A stretch of 63,749 bases of DNA. Source: an uncultured Erysipelotrichaceae bacterium. GTDB taxonomy: Bacteria; Bacillota_I; Bacilli_A; Erysipelotrichales; Erysipelotrichaceae. Position numbers and translations under genes: made by a program. The notes under the pieces are model-generated. The model did not search any database, was not told the DNA's origin, and was given only the letters and a program-made list of their open reading frames with translations. The DNA lies in contig CACYNH010000010.1 in NCBI GenBank assembly GCA_902775735.1, positions 1 to 63,749 of the forward strand, in the 5' to 3' direction. Every line of letters begins with the position of its first letter. Within the stretch, counting starts at the first letter, position 1. Shown here one piece after another: positions 1 to 7,876 of this stretch.

Positions 1-207
1 CATAAAACATTGAAATACAGAGACTATTACATCAGGAACCCTCGATAAATACAGTGCTTTACTGATACACCCACCAACACTCTGCAAAATGGGCGGGTTA
101 TAATTTAAGAAAAATCAGGGTTGAAAGTGCGGAAGCGGTCAGTGTATCATACGGTGAAAGTCATCCGCTAATCCGTGACAAGTGCGGACTGCATTCAGTC
201 ATGGACA

Positions 208-216
208 TGATATACT
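208..216 (+). promoter_or_regulatory. extended -10 promoter of the hprK operon
   Basis: A TGA triplet directly precedes TATACT (211-216), which makes an extended -10. No good -35 is visible at the expected distance. The start codon of hprK follows 30 bases later behind a CGGAGGTG ribosome site. The rest of bases 1-245 holds no gene that I can recognise. Confidence 0.5.
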
Positions 217-245
217 TGATGTGACTCAACGGAGGTGTTTTCGTT

Positions 246-1199
246 ATGTCAGAATTTAAATACGATAAGAAAGTAACGGTCAGGGAAATTGTTCAGTTCT
301 TCAAATTCGAACAGCTGACCGGAAATGATTCCGCCCTCGACCGCTGGACAGTTGTCCCTGATATCAACCGTCCGGGTTTTGAGCTGTGCGGATTTTACAA
401 AATGACTGAACCGAGAAGAATCGTTCTGATCGGCAACAAGGAATCGGAATTCATCCGGACCATGAGCGAAGCCGACCAGAGGGCAAGGTTCCCGATGTTA
501 ATGGATGGCCTGACGCCTGCCATCATCATCACCAAGTCCAACGATCTTCCGCCTGTCCTGGGTGAACTGGCCCAGGCCAATAACTTCCCGATCCTCAGAA
601 CATCCCTGGAAACGTGGAGAACCGTCACCGACGTAATCACTTTCCTGGATGAAAAGCTGGCGCCGGAAGACACAATGTCAGGTGTTCTGATGCAGGTCTA
701 CGGTAAAGGCGTTCTTCTGACCGGTGAAAGCGGCATGGGCAAATCTGAAACCGCGCTGGAACTGATCAAGAACGGTCAGGTGCTGATCTCCGACGACCGC
801 GTCGACGTCATGCACATCCACAACCACGTCTACGGCCATTCCCCCGAAATCACACGGGGACTGATGGAAATCCGCGGCATCGGCATCATCGATGTGGAAA
901 AGATGTTCGGCGCCTCCGCCCTGATGGACACAGCCAGAATTGATCTTGTCATCAAACTGGAACCGTATGAATCGCAGCCCGGCTTCAACCGCATCGGCGA
1001 CGAGGCGGAACGCTTTACCAACATTCTGAATGTGCTGATCCCGACAGTCACACTGCCGATCAGTGCCGGCCGCAACGTGGCGGTACTGGTTGAATCGGCT
1101 GTCACCAACTTCAGACTTCAGGAAGCAGGCTACAACAGCGCGGATGATCTGAAGAGAAGATTCCGTGCCTACACAGAGGGAAAGGATGTGAATGAATGA
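246..1199 (+). CDS. hprK: HPr kinase/phosphorylase
   Basis: Bifunctional enzyme that phosphorylates Ser46 of HPr with ATP or PPi and removes the phosphate by phosphorolysis, releasing PPi; it is the sensor of Gram-positive carbon catabolite repression. The protein has 317 residues, the usual size. The N-terminal domain covers about residues 1-125. The P-loop GESGMGKS is at 160-167 and is followed by the SDDRVD segment, which carries the conserved Asp pair. The GLMEIRGIGIIDV stretch is the family signature. Odd: the residue 15 positions before the P-loop, His in most homologues (His140 of the Lactobacillus enzyme), is Ser145 here. The start is fixed by GGAGGTG 8 bases upstream. The stop overlaps the next gene by 4 bases (ATGA), so the two are co-translated. 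Confidence 0.95.
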   Translation: MSEFKYDKKVTVREIVQFFKFEQLTGNDSALDRWTVVPDINRPGFELCGFYKMTEPRRIVLIGNKESEFIRTMSEADQRARFPMLMDGLTPAIIITKSNDLPPVLGELAQANNFPILRTSLETWRTVTDVITFLDEKLAPEDTMSGVLMQVYGKGVLLTGESGMGKSETALELIKNGQVLISDDRVDVMHIHNHVYGHSPEITRGLMEIRGIGIIDVEKMFGASALMDTARIDLVIKLEPYESQPGFNRIGDEAERFTNILNVLIPTVTLPISAGRNVAVLVESAVTNFRLQEAGYNSADDLKRRFRAYTEGKDVNE

Positions 1200-2542
1200 G
1201 ATTTTTTCCTGACAGTTCAACATTGCTGGCAATCGGCTCCTTTTCCCTGCGCTGGTACGCGGTGACACTGATTGCCGGAATTGTCGCGGCCTACCTGTTA
1301 ATGTCAAAGGGCATGAAAGCCCATGGCTATGACGTGGATACAGTCGATGAAATTCTGGTTCTGTGCATGATCGGCGGCGTCATCGGCGGCAGAGTCTTCT
1401 GGGTACTGGAGAATCTGTCCGATTACATGAAGTACATTCCCTATATCTTCGCGATCAGCGACGGGGGGTTCGATATACTCGGCGCTTCCATAGGCATCAG
1501 CGCGATGCTGGTGTACTACTGTGTGCGCAGGCACATGTCGACACTGAGAACCATGGACGTCATCATGCCTGCCATCTTCCTGTTCGCCGTGATCGCAAGA
1601 TTCGGCCGTTCCTTCTCGGATCTTTCCATCTGGCTGGCCAACGGCATCGATCTGATCGGTTTCCTGCTGCTGTACTTCTTCATCCGTCCTTACCATGAGG
1701 GAAGAAGAAGAGGCGACGTGGCCGCCATCGGTTTCATGTGGCTGGCACTGTCCCGCATGATCTGCAAGGTTTTCGGCTGGGATCCCACCGCAAGAGGCGT
1801 ATTGATTCCCGCGGCTGCCGTGGAACTCTTCGGCATCCTGCTGTACGCGGCTGTCCATAAGAGAAAGCCGACCAAGCCGATCGTTCTCTTTGACCTTGAC
1901 GGCACAATCATGGATACCCGCTCGATGGTCATCCAGTGCTTCAAGTATCTGTTTATGAAATATAACGATCCTCGCAACTTCACAAAGGAAAAGCGGAATC
2001 TTGTCTTCCGTGTTCCTCTGCGGGAAGCGATGACCACTCTCTTCCCGGACCAGGATCCGGACATGCTGGTGGATGAATACAAGAAATACCAGAACTCCTT
2101 CTCATGGAGTGACTCGGTATCCCTGTTCCCCAATGTCAAGACAACGCTGGATGAGCTGTGGCAGAACGGCTACCTGCTCGGCATTGTCTCGACCAGACTG
2201 ACTTCCTCCTGTGAGTCCTGGCTGCGCCAGCTCGATCTGTCCCATTGTTTCGGGACAATTCTGGGCAGGGACCTTTACGAAGATCCCAAACCGGAACCCG
2301 GCGGAATTCTCTATGCCGGCAAGAAACTCAAGAGAGGACACGATTCCTGCGTCTATGTCGGCGACGGCCTCAATGACATCAGAGCCGCCAAAGCCGCAGG
2401 CGTCTATTCTGTCGCCTTTGTCAGCGATCCCTCCAAGAAGGAAGCGCTCGAAGAACTGCAGCCCAATAAAGTCATTACCGATATGAAGGAACTTGTCGAC
2501 CTGCTTATGGAGAATCATGAGTGGGCGGATGAAAACTGCTGA
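1196..2542 (+). CDS. Lgt-like membrane domain fused to PpaX-like HAD phosphatase
   Basis: A 448-residue fusion. Residues 1-220 form about seven hydrophobic segments in the pattern of prolipoprotein diacylglyceryl transferase (Lgt). Residues 228-448 are a HAD phosphatase with nucleophile motif FDLDGT (Asp233) and motif IV GDGLND, closest in style to PpaX or phosphoglycolate phosphatase. Bacillus has the order hprK-lgt-ppaX, where PpaX hydrolyses the PPi made by HprK; here the last two appear fused in the same order. The Lgt part looks non-catalytic. The GGLAIHG-type motif reads GGFDILG (His lost). The GRWGNFxNxE signature reads ARFGRSFSD (both Asn and the Glu lost). I infer a membrane-anchored pyrophosphatase or similar; whether the Lgt part binds lipid is unknown. 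A true Lgt should exist elsewhere. Confidence 0.8.
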   Translation: MRFFPDSSTLLAIGSFSLRWYAVTLIAGIVAAYLLMSKGMKAHGYDVDTVDEILVLCMIGGVIGGRVFWVLENLSDYMKYIPYIFAISDGGFDILGASIGISAMLVYYCVRRHMSTLRTMDVIMPAIFLFAVIARFGRSFSDLSIWLANGIDLIGFLLLYFFIRPYHEGRRRGDVAAIGFMWLALSRMICKVFGWDPTARGVLIPAAAVELFGILLYAAVHKRKPTKPIVLFDLDGTIMDTRSMVIQCFKYLFMKYNDPRNFTKEKRNLVFRVPLREAMTTLFPDQDPDMLVDEYKKYQNSFSWSDSVSLFPNVKTTLDELWQNGYLLGIVSTRLTSSCESWLRQLDLSHCFGTILGRDLYEDPKPEPGGILYAGKKLKRGHDSCVYVGDGLNDIRAAKAAGVYSVAFVSDPSKKEALEELQPNKVITDMKELVDLLMENHEWADENC

Positions 2543-2550
2543 GGATACCT

Positions 2551-2814
2551 ATGGAAAAAACAAATTATACGGAAGCGATTTACTTCCGCAAACGTGAGTA
2601 CAACCGCAACGGCTGGAATGAGCTGAAGATCAAAGCCGCGGATATCATCGCCCTTACAGGTGAGAAAGATGTCAAAGCGGTATGCGAAGGCATGTTAAAG
2701 AATATGCTTGAAGGAGACAGGATCATCAACGGTTCCGATGACAAGCCTTCCAAGGATCTTGAAATCGCCTACTATTGCGATAACCTGAGCGAAAGCCGCA
2801 GAAGATTATATTGA
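2551..2814 (+). CDS. small hypothetical protein (87 aa)
   Basis: I do not recognise this family. It is 87 residues long, hydrophilic and mixed-charge, with no membrane segment, signal peptide or cysteine cluster (two isolated Cys). It starts 8 bases after the fusion gene behind GAGGATACCT. Its stop overlaps the possible TTG start of the HAD gene, so it sits inside a tightly packed operon between two phosphatases. The middle (GEKDVKAVCEGMLKNML) looks helical. Function unknown; the position alone suggests a link to HprK/PPi metabolism or simple co-transcription. Confidence 0.6.
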   Translation: MEKTNYTEAIYFRKREYNRNGWNELKIKAADIIALTGEKDVKAVCEGMLKNMLEGDRIINGSDDKPSKDLEIAYYCDNLSESRRRLY

Positions 2815-2816
2815 TT

Positions 2817-3587
2817 ATGAAGAAATACTTCTTTTTCGATATCGACGGCACACTGACCGACATCCATACCGGTCAGCTGGTGCCAAGCGGCCTGGAAACA
2901 CTGCGTCAGCTTGAGGCAAACGGCCACTTTGTGGCGATCGCGACAGGACGCGCCTACTACAAGACAGTCAAAGCCGCGGCTGACGCCGGCATCCACAACT
3001 TCGTCGCTAACGGCGGCGCTGCCCTGGTGATCAATGACGAGCTTGTCAGAAACAGTCCCCTGGACAGAGAAAAGGCGCTCACGATTATCCATGAGGCCGA
3101 TGATCTGGGCTATGGCATTCTGGTCGCTGTCAATGACAGTATCGACGTTGTCATGCGCGACAGGCGTTTCCTTGAGCAGTTCGGGGAAAGAAGAGAACCG
3201 ACCAACTACATCTACCGTCCGGAAATTCAGTATGAGGATATTGAGGATTTCTACAAAATCTACATCTCCATTCCGGAAAAGGAAGAATACAGACTGAAGA
3301 ACCTGAACCTTCTGGGCCATATCAGAATGGGTGCCGACTACTTCTGGTACCAGCACGACAGCAAGGATCAGGGAATCCGCGATATGATGGAATACCTGAA
3401 CGCCGATGTCAGAGACGTGGTTGTCTTCGGGGACGGCGAAAACGATATCGTCATGTTCCGGAAAGAATGGACCTCCATTGCGATGGGCAACGGCGATCCA
3501 AGACTCAAGGCAATCGCGGACTATGTGACTGACGCCGCTGAAGATGACGGCATCCGCAATGCGTGCATTCACTTTGGATGGATCTGA
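2817..3587 (+). CDS. Cof-type HAD phosphatase
   Basis: Haloacid dehalogenase-superfamily phosphatase of the Cof/type IIB class, cytosolic, likely acting on sugar phosphates or flavin-type phosphates; the substrate cannot be read from sequence. Motif I FFDIDGTLTD is at the N-terminus, motif II is ATGR, and motif IV FGDGENDIVMF is near residue 205. The cap domain lies between motifs II and III. The length of 256 residues is normal. I chose the ATG at 2817; an in-frame TTG at 2811 would add two residues. It is the last gene of the hprK operon and is followed at once by a terminator. Confidence 0.85.
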   Translation: MKKYFFFDIDGTLTDIHTGQLVPSGLETLRQLEANGHFVAIATGRAYYKTVKAAADAGIHNFVANGGAALVINDELVRNSPLDREKALTIIHEADDLGYGILVAVNDSIDVVMRDRRFLEQFGERREPTNYIYRPEIQYEDIEDFYKIYISIPEKEEYRLKNLNLLGHIRMGADYFWYQHDSKDQGIRDMMEYLNADVRDVVVFGDGENDIVMFRKEWTSIAMGNGDPRLKAIADYVTDAAEDDGIRNACIHFGWI

Positions 3588-3588
3588 A

Positions 3589-3616
3589 CCGGTATGAATC
3601 ATGCCGGTTTTTTTCA
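3589..3616 (+). terminator. Rho-independent terminator of hprK operon
   Basis: The stem ACCGGTAT/ATGCCGGT with a five-base loop is followed by a run of Ts. It begins just after the HAD gene stop. Confidence 0.85.
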
Positions 3617-3639
3617 CAGGATGCTCATATGGGATTCAT

Positions 3640-3668
3640 TGAGATACCATTAACGCAATGTTAAAATG
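3640..3668 (+). promoter_or_regulatory. sigma-A promoter of rapZ-yvcK-whiA operon
   Basis: TTGAGA (3640-3645), a 17-base spacer, then TAAAAT (3663-3668). The AAAGGGAGGTG ribosome site of rapZ follows. Confidence 0.7.
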
Positions 3669-3691
3669 TATCGGGTAAAGGGAGGTGTGAT

Positions 3692-4561
3692 ATGGCAGTA
3701 AAAAACAAACGTGTCATCCTTGTTACAGGTATGAGCGGAGCCGGCAAATCAACGGCGACAAGAGTCCTTGAGGACATGGGTTACCATGTCATCGATAACT
3801 TCCCAGTCCAGCTGGTTTCACTGCTGGCGGATATGATCGAGACAAGCACGGATCCCCGCTACAGCTACCTGGCGCTGTCCACCACAGCCCAGGACTTTTC
3901 CGAGTTCTTAAGAGGGCTCAAAGGTCAGAGCATTGAAGTTCAGGTGCTCTTCCTGGAAGCCAGCGACAGTGTCCTTCTGCACCGCTACAAGAGCACAAGA
4001 AGAATGCATCCGCTGCTTCTGGTCAATGTTGCCAACACACTGGAAGAAGCGATCGCGGTCGAACGGCAGATGTTCGCCAGAAATATCAACAATTCCTTTA
4101 TCACTATCGACACTTCCTTCCTGGCGGAAAAGGAATTCAAGAGAAAGATTGAACAGTACTTCGCCAAGTCATCCGTTCCCGCTTTCTCACTTTCCTTCGT
4201 CTCTTTCGGATACAAATACGGCGTGCCGATGGACGCTGACCTGATGGTCGATGTCCGTTTCCTGCCCAACCCGTTCTGGGTGGTCAGTCTGCGTCCGTTC
4301 TCCGGCAATGACAAGGAAGTCTATGACTATGTCATTGACAAGCCTGAAACCAAAGAGTTCCTCGACCGTCTTCTGGCCTTTACCGACTATGCCTTTGAGC
4401 AGTATGTCAAGGAAGGCAAAAACCACTTCACAGTCGCGATCGGCTGCACCGGCGGACAGCACCGCAGTGTTGCCATAACCAATTTCCTTTTTGACCATTA
4501 CAAAAACCAGTACAACTGCTATAAGGAACACCGCGACCAGAAGGAGTGGATCCGTGAGTAG
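3692..4561 (+). CDS. rapZ: RapZ-type P-loop nucleotide-binding adaptor
   Basis: Homologue of YvcJ/RapZ, a P-loop protein that in E. coli guides RNase E to the GlmZ small RNA and in Bacillus is linked to competence; the partner in this organism is not known. The Walker A motif GMSGAGKS lies near residues 11-18. The second nucleotide-binding region is around DVRFLPNPFW (about 188-197). The C-terminal signature GCTGGQHRSV is near 250. At 289 residues it is full length. A strong AAAGGGAGGTG ribosome site sets the start. The 3' end overlaps yvcK by 8 bases. The rapZ-yvcK-whiA order is the classical one of low-GC and high-GC Gram-positives. Confidence 0.95.
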   Translation: MAVKNKRVILVTGMSGAGKSTATRVLEDMGYHVIDNFPVQLVSLLADMIETSTDPRYSYLALSTTAQDFSEFLRGLKGQSIEVQVLFLEASDSVLLHRYKSTRRMHPLLLVNVANTLEEAIAVERQMFARNINNSFITIDTSFLAEKEFKRKIEQYFAKSSVPAFSLSFVSFGYKYGVPMDADLMVDVRFLPNPFWVVSLRPFSGNDKEVYDYVIDKPETKEFLDRLLAFTDYAFEQYVKEGKNHFTVAIGCTGGQHRSVAITNFLFDHYKNQYNCYKEHRDQKEWIRE

Positions 4562-5507
4562 CAGAAAAAATGTCGTGATTATCGGCGGCGGACACGGCCA
4601 GTCGGCCATCTGCCGCGGAATCAAGAATATCGAAGATCTCAATATCACGGCGATCGTGACGGTCGCCGATGACGGCGGCAGCACCGGCAGACTGCGCCGG
4701 CAGTTTCATATTCCGGCGATGGGCGACATCAGAAATGTCATGATCGCCCTGGCGGAAAGTGAATCCCTGCTGGGCAATCTCATGGACTACCGTTTTGAGG
4801 ATATTAACGGCGATGAGCAGGATGTGGCCGGACACAACCTCGGCAATCTGATCCTGACAGCGCTGACAAGGCAGAGAGGCTCCTTTCTGGAAGCGGTCCA
4901 GATTATCGGAAAAATCCTCAATGTCAAAGGAAACATCATCCCGGCCACAACCCAGGTCATAACCCTGTTTGCGGAAATGGAGGATGATGTGATCGTCAAG
5001 GGTGAGGCAAACATTCCCACCCATCACAACCGCATCCGCCGTGTGTTCTATGATGAACCGGTTCATGCCGTGCCGGAAGCTGTTTCAGCACTGCAGAACG
5101 CAGATCTGATCATCTACGGAATCGGTTCCGTTTATACAAGCATTCTTCCCAATATCATCATCCCGGAAATGCGGGAAGCCCTGCAGACCTCAAAAGCCAG
5201 AAAAGTCTATTTCTGCAACGCCATGACCCAGCCCGGGGAAACCGACGGCTTTTCCATGGAGGACCATGTCAGAGCCCTCAATGACCATGGCGCGATTGTG
5301 GATGAGGTTGTCATGGCTTATGACAGCCTGCCTGAAAGTGTCCGTGCGAGATACGCGAAGCAGGGGAGTATGCCGGTCACTGAACGCACTGATACCCATC
5401 CTTATATTGTTCACCGTGAAAGCCTTCTGAGCTTTTCGGACGGCCTGATCCGCCATGATTCCCTGAAGATTGAGCGGGCAGTGCGCAGACTCCTGGAGGA
5501 ACTCTGA
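4554..5507 (+). CDS. yvcK: YvcK-family cell-shape/gluconeogenesis protein
   Basis: Member of the YvcK/CofD-like family, which binds UDP-sugars and is needed for normal cell shape and growth on gluconeogenic carbon in Bacillus. The N-terminal glycine loop reads IGGGHGQSA, where most homologues have GGGTGLS. ADDGGSTGRLRR and GDIRN are conserved family motifs. I chose GTG at 4554 because AAGGAGTGG lies 4-12 bases upstream and the conserved sequence begins at residue 4; this gives 317 residues. It overlaps rapZ by 8 bases and whiA by one base, indicating translational coupling. Confidence 0.93.
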   Translation: MSSRKNVVIIGGGHGQSAICRGIKNIEDLNITAIVTVADDGGSTGRLRRQFHIPAMGDIRNVMIALAESESLLGNLMDYRFEDINGDEQDVAGHNLGNLILTALTRQRGSFLEAVQIIGKILNVKGNIIPATTQVITLFAEMEDDVIVKGEANIPTHHNRIRRVFYDEPVHAVPEAVSALQNADLIIYGIGSVYTSILPNIIIPEMREALQTSKARKVYFCNAMTQPGETDGFSMEDHVRALNDHGAIVDEVVMAYDSLPESVRARYAKQGSMPVTERTDTHPYIVHRESLLSFSDGLIRHDSLKIERAVRRLLEEL

Positions 5508-6481
5508 TGTCATTTGCCTCAGATGTGAAAAATGAAGTTGCCGCGAAGGTGATGACCGGCAGCGACGCCAGAGCGGAACTGTCCGCTCTGATCCAGATGT
5601 GTTCCTCGCTTTCGCTTTCAAGCGGCAGGGGCATGACCCTGCTTGTGACAGTGGAGAACGCCGCCGTCGCAAGAAGAATCTATTCTCTTGTCAGGGACAG
5701 ATATGAAACTGACATTGAGATGTACGTCAAACGGAAGATGAATCTGAAAAAGAACCGGATCTACGGTCTGCGGATTCTTTCCGGAGCGGTCGGAATCATG
5801 GAAGACCTCGGCATCTGGTCGGCAAGAGGCCTGCGCAGCGCGCCGCTTGCGAAAATCGTCCAGTCCGACAATAACGCCAGGGCTTATCTGGCCGGCGCTT
5901 TTCTGGCCGGGGGCAGCGTCAATTCCCCGGAAACAACCAGCTATCATCTGGAAATCGCTGTGAACAGCGAAGAACATGCGAAGTTTATCATCGGCTTACT
6001 GAGCCGATTCGCGATTAACGGCAAAATGGTTTCCCGCCGGCAGAAGAAGATCGTCTATGTCAAAGCCGCGGAGAAGATCGCGGATTTCCTGCGCATCATA
6101 GAAGCTGACCAGGCATTATTGATGTTTGAGAATGTCAGAATTGAACGGGACTTCCTCAATTCATTCACCCGCCTCAACAACATGGACGTGGCCAATGAGA
6201 TGAAGGCGCAGGCGGCAGCGGGTACGCAGATGGAGGATATTAAAATCCTTGAGGAAGCCGGCAGGATTGAGCGCCTGGACAGAAAACTCAGGGACATTGT
6301 CTATCTGCGGCTTGAATTCCAGGAAGCTTCCCTGAACGAACTGTGCACTGTTTACAGAGAGAGAACGGGCAATATTGTCTCCAAGTCCGGTATGAAGCAC
6401 CGCTTTGTCAGGATTCATGAAATGGCGGAAAAGATCAAAGCCCAGGAAAAAGAAAAAGAGACAAGAACCAGACGTGCCTGA
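5507..6481 (+). CDS. whiA: WhiA-family DNA-binding regulator
   Basis: WhiA homologue: an N-terminal LAGLIDADG-like domain without nuclease activity plus a C-terminal helix-turn-helix. In Streptomyces it controls sporulation genes; in Bacillus it affects division and chromosome segregation. The LAGAFLAGGSVNSPETTSYH segment near residue 130 corresponds to the homing-endonuclease fold. The C-terminal LRLEFQEASLNELC...SKSGMKHRFVRIHEMA (about 270-312) is the DNA-binding region. At 324 residues it is of usual length. It starts on the last base of yvcK (TGATG), so it is probably translated by re-initiation. Confidence 0.94.
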   Translation: MSFASDVKNEVAAKVMTGSDARAELSALIQMCSSLSLSSGRGMTLLVTVENAAVARRIYSLVRDRYETDIEMYVKRKMNLKKNRIYGLRILSGAVGIMEDLGIWSARGLRSAPLAKIVQSDNNARAYLAGAFLAGGSVNSPETTSYHLEIAVNSEEHAKFIIGLLSRFAINGKMVSRRQKKIVYVKAAEKIADFLRIIEADQALLMFENVRIERDFLNSFTRLNNMDVANEMKAQAAAGTQMEDIKILEEAGRIERLDRKLRDIVYLRLEFQEASLNELCTVYRERTGNIVSKSGMKHRFVRIHEMAEKIKAQEKEKETRTRRA

Positions 6482-6514
6482 TACGGTATGATTAACACAT
6501 ACAGGAGTTTAAGG

Positions 6515-7429
6515 ATGATCGATAAAGCGAAAAGTGAGCAGACAAATGAAATACGGGAACTGTGGAAAGTCTGTTTCCCGAAGGAAGATCTGCGCTATAT
6601 AGATTTCTATTTTAAAAACATCTATGATCCGCAGAACTGCTATGTGAATACAGTGGACGGAAAGATCGTTTCCTGCATTATGCGCAATCCCCACGCAATC
6701 ATGTTCAACGGCCGTGTTCTGCAGGCTTCCATGCTGGTGGGGGCGGCGACGCTGCCCCAGTACCGCCATATGGGCTATATGAAAGAACTGCTGGATGTGG
6801 TGATTGACGCCTGTGAGCACAGCGAACTGATCACAATGATCCAGTCCGAAGAGCCTTCCCTCTATGAGCCCTTCGGCTTCCGGACCATCTACAAACGGAC
6901 AGATTATACAATCGAAAGAAAAGACGTGAAGCGCATCACCAACTTCGGCTGCGCCTATGAACCGACGCCGATTGATCTTCTGAAGGTCTATTCCGCCTTC
7001 ATCAGGAGATTCAACGGTTTCTACCCCCGCGATCTGGACTATTTTGTCCGCTATAAAAAGGAAGTCACGGCAGTCGGCGGCAAGATCGTCGCTTATTACG
7101 ACGGCAAAGATCAGATCCGCGGCTACGCGGTGATGATCCCCCAGGGAGCGGAGCTCAGGGTTGAGGAAATTATTTACCTTGATTCCATGTCACTGGCCAA
7201 GCTCTGCAACGCGGCGCTGCAGGAAAGGCGCACCGTTCATCTGCTTGTTTCAGAGGCGGAGAATCTGCATCTCGTATTCCCGGATGCCCGCAAAAGCACA
7301 TATGGATCCACCATGTGCCGGCTTAACGACGCCAGCCTGTTCATCCGTGTGTTCAACCGCAATGTGGTGACTGTCGAAGACGCCTTTGCGATCTCGGCCC
7401 GGCCGCTCAACCTCAACGAATTCGCGTGA
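6515..7429 (+). CDS. GNAT-family N-acetyltransferase, Eis-like
   Basis: A two-domain GNAT protein of about 304 residues. The acetyl-CoA motif A is around PQYRHMGYMKEL (near residue 95), followed by the SLYEPFGF strand typical of motif B. The C-terminal half resembles the second domain of Eis-like acetyltransferases, though that assignment is weaker. The substrate is unknown. I chose ATG at 6515 because AGGAG lies 7 bases before it; an upstream ATG at 6488 lacks a ribosome site. It follows whiA by 33 bases and ends the operon just before a terminator. Confidence 0.8.
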   Translation: MIDKAKSEQTNEIRELWKVCFPKEDLRYIDFYFKNIYDPQNCYVNTVDGKIVSCIMRNPHAIMFNGRVLQASMLVGAATLPQYRHMGYMKELLDVVIDACEHSELITMIQSEEPSLYEPFGFRTIYKRTDYTIERKDVKRITNFGCAYEPTPIDLLKVYSAFIRRFNGFYPRDLDYFVRYKKEVTAVGGKIVAYYDGKDQIRGYAVMIPQGAELRVEEIIYLDSMSLAKLCNAALQERRTVHLLVSEAENLHLVFPDARKSTYGSTMCRLNDASLFIRVFNRNVVTVEDAFAISARPLNLNEFA

Positions 7430-7436
7430 GTATCTC

Positions 7437-7462
7437 AGCACTGTCTAAGGGCAGTGCTTTTT
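7437..7462 (+). terminator. terminator of rapZ operon
   Basis: The stem AGCACTG/CAGTGCT is followed by five Ts. Confidence 0.8.
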
Positions 7463-7526
7463 GAAACAACTTACATTATCCTGAAATTTGTTTTCTGAAA
7501 GTATGCAAAACGTTTACATTTTATTC

Positions 7527-7554
7527 TTGACGCGGACATTAACGCATGTAAAAA
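7527..7554 (+). promoter_or_regulatory. promoter of trpB2 T-box transcript
   Basis: TTGACG (7527-7532), a 16-base spacer and TAAAAA (7549-7554), immediately before the T-box leader. Confidence 0.55.
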
Positions 7555-7556
7555 TG

Positions 7557-7828
7557 ATGGCAGAAACCGATGATGAAGGGTAAGTAAGCTTTGTCCCTGT
7601 TCCCAAAAGAGAGCCGCGGATGGTGGAAATGCGGCGGAAGACACAGAGCTGAATGGACTTCGGAGGGCGACCTGAACGGAAACAAGTAGGGAAGCCGGAG
7701 CCGGCTGCTCCGTAAACAAAACGCCTGCATATGACTGTATGCAAGAGTGGACGTATATAACGTCAAGCCGGGTGGCACCGCAGGTAAGATTCCTGTCCCA
7801 GCGAATGCGCAGGGACAGTTTTTTTTGT
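7557..7828 (+). promoter_or_regulatory. T-box riboswitch, tryptophan-specific
   Basis: The T-box sequence GGGTGGCACCGC (7770-7781) sits at the 3' end of a leader of about 270 bases. It is followed by a terminator with stem CTGTCCC/GGGACAG and eight Ts (7793-7826). In the Stem I region GAATGGAC (7651-7658) presents TGG as the specifier codon, preceded by GAA and followed by A as is usual. Uncharged tRNA-Trp would stabilise the antiterminator and allow trpB2 transcription. The match of codon to gene makes the assignment firm. Confidence 0.92.
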
Positions 7829-7876
7829 CCCCTGCAAGGTGAAGCCTGCGTGTCAGGCAGTGAAAGGAGAACCCAC

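Noticed and set aside
1..245. Possible end of an upstream gene
   Set aside because: No frame shows recognisable protein sequence; only the hprK promoter region is supported.
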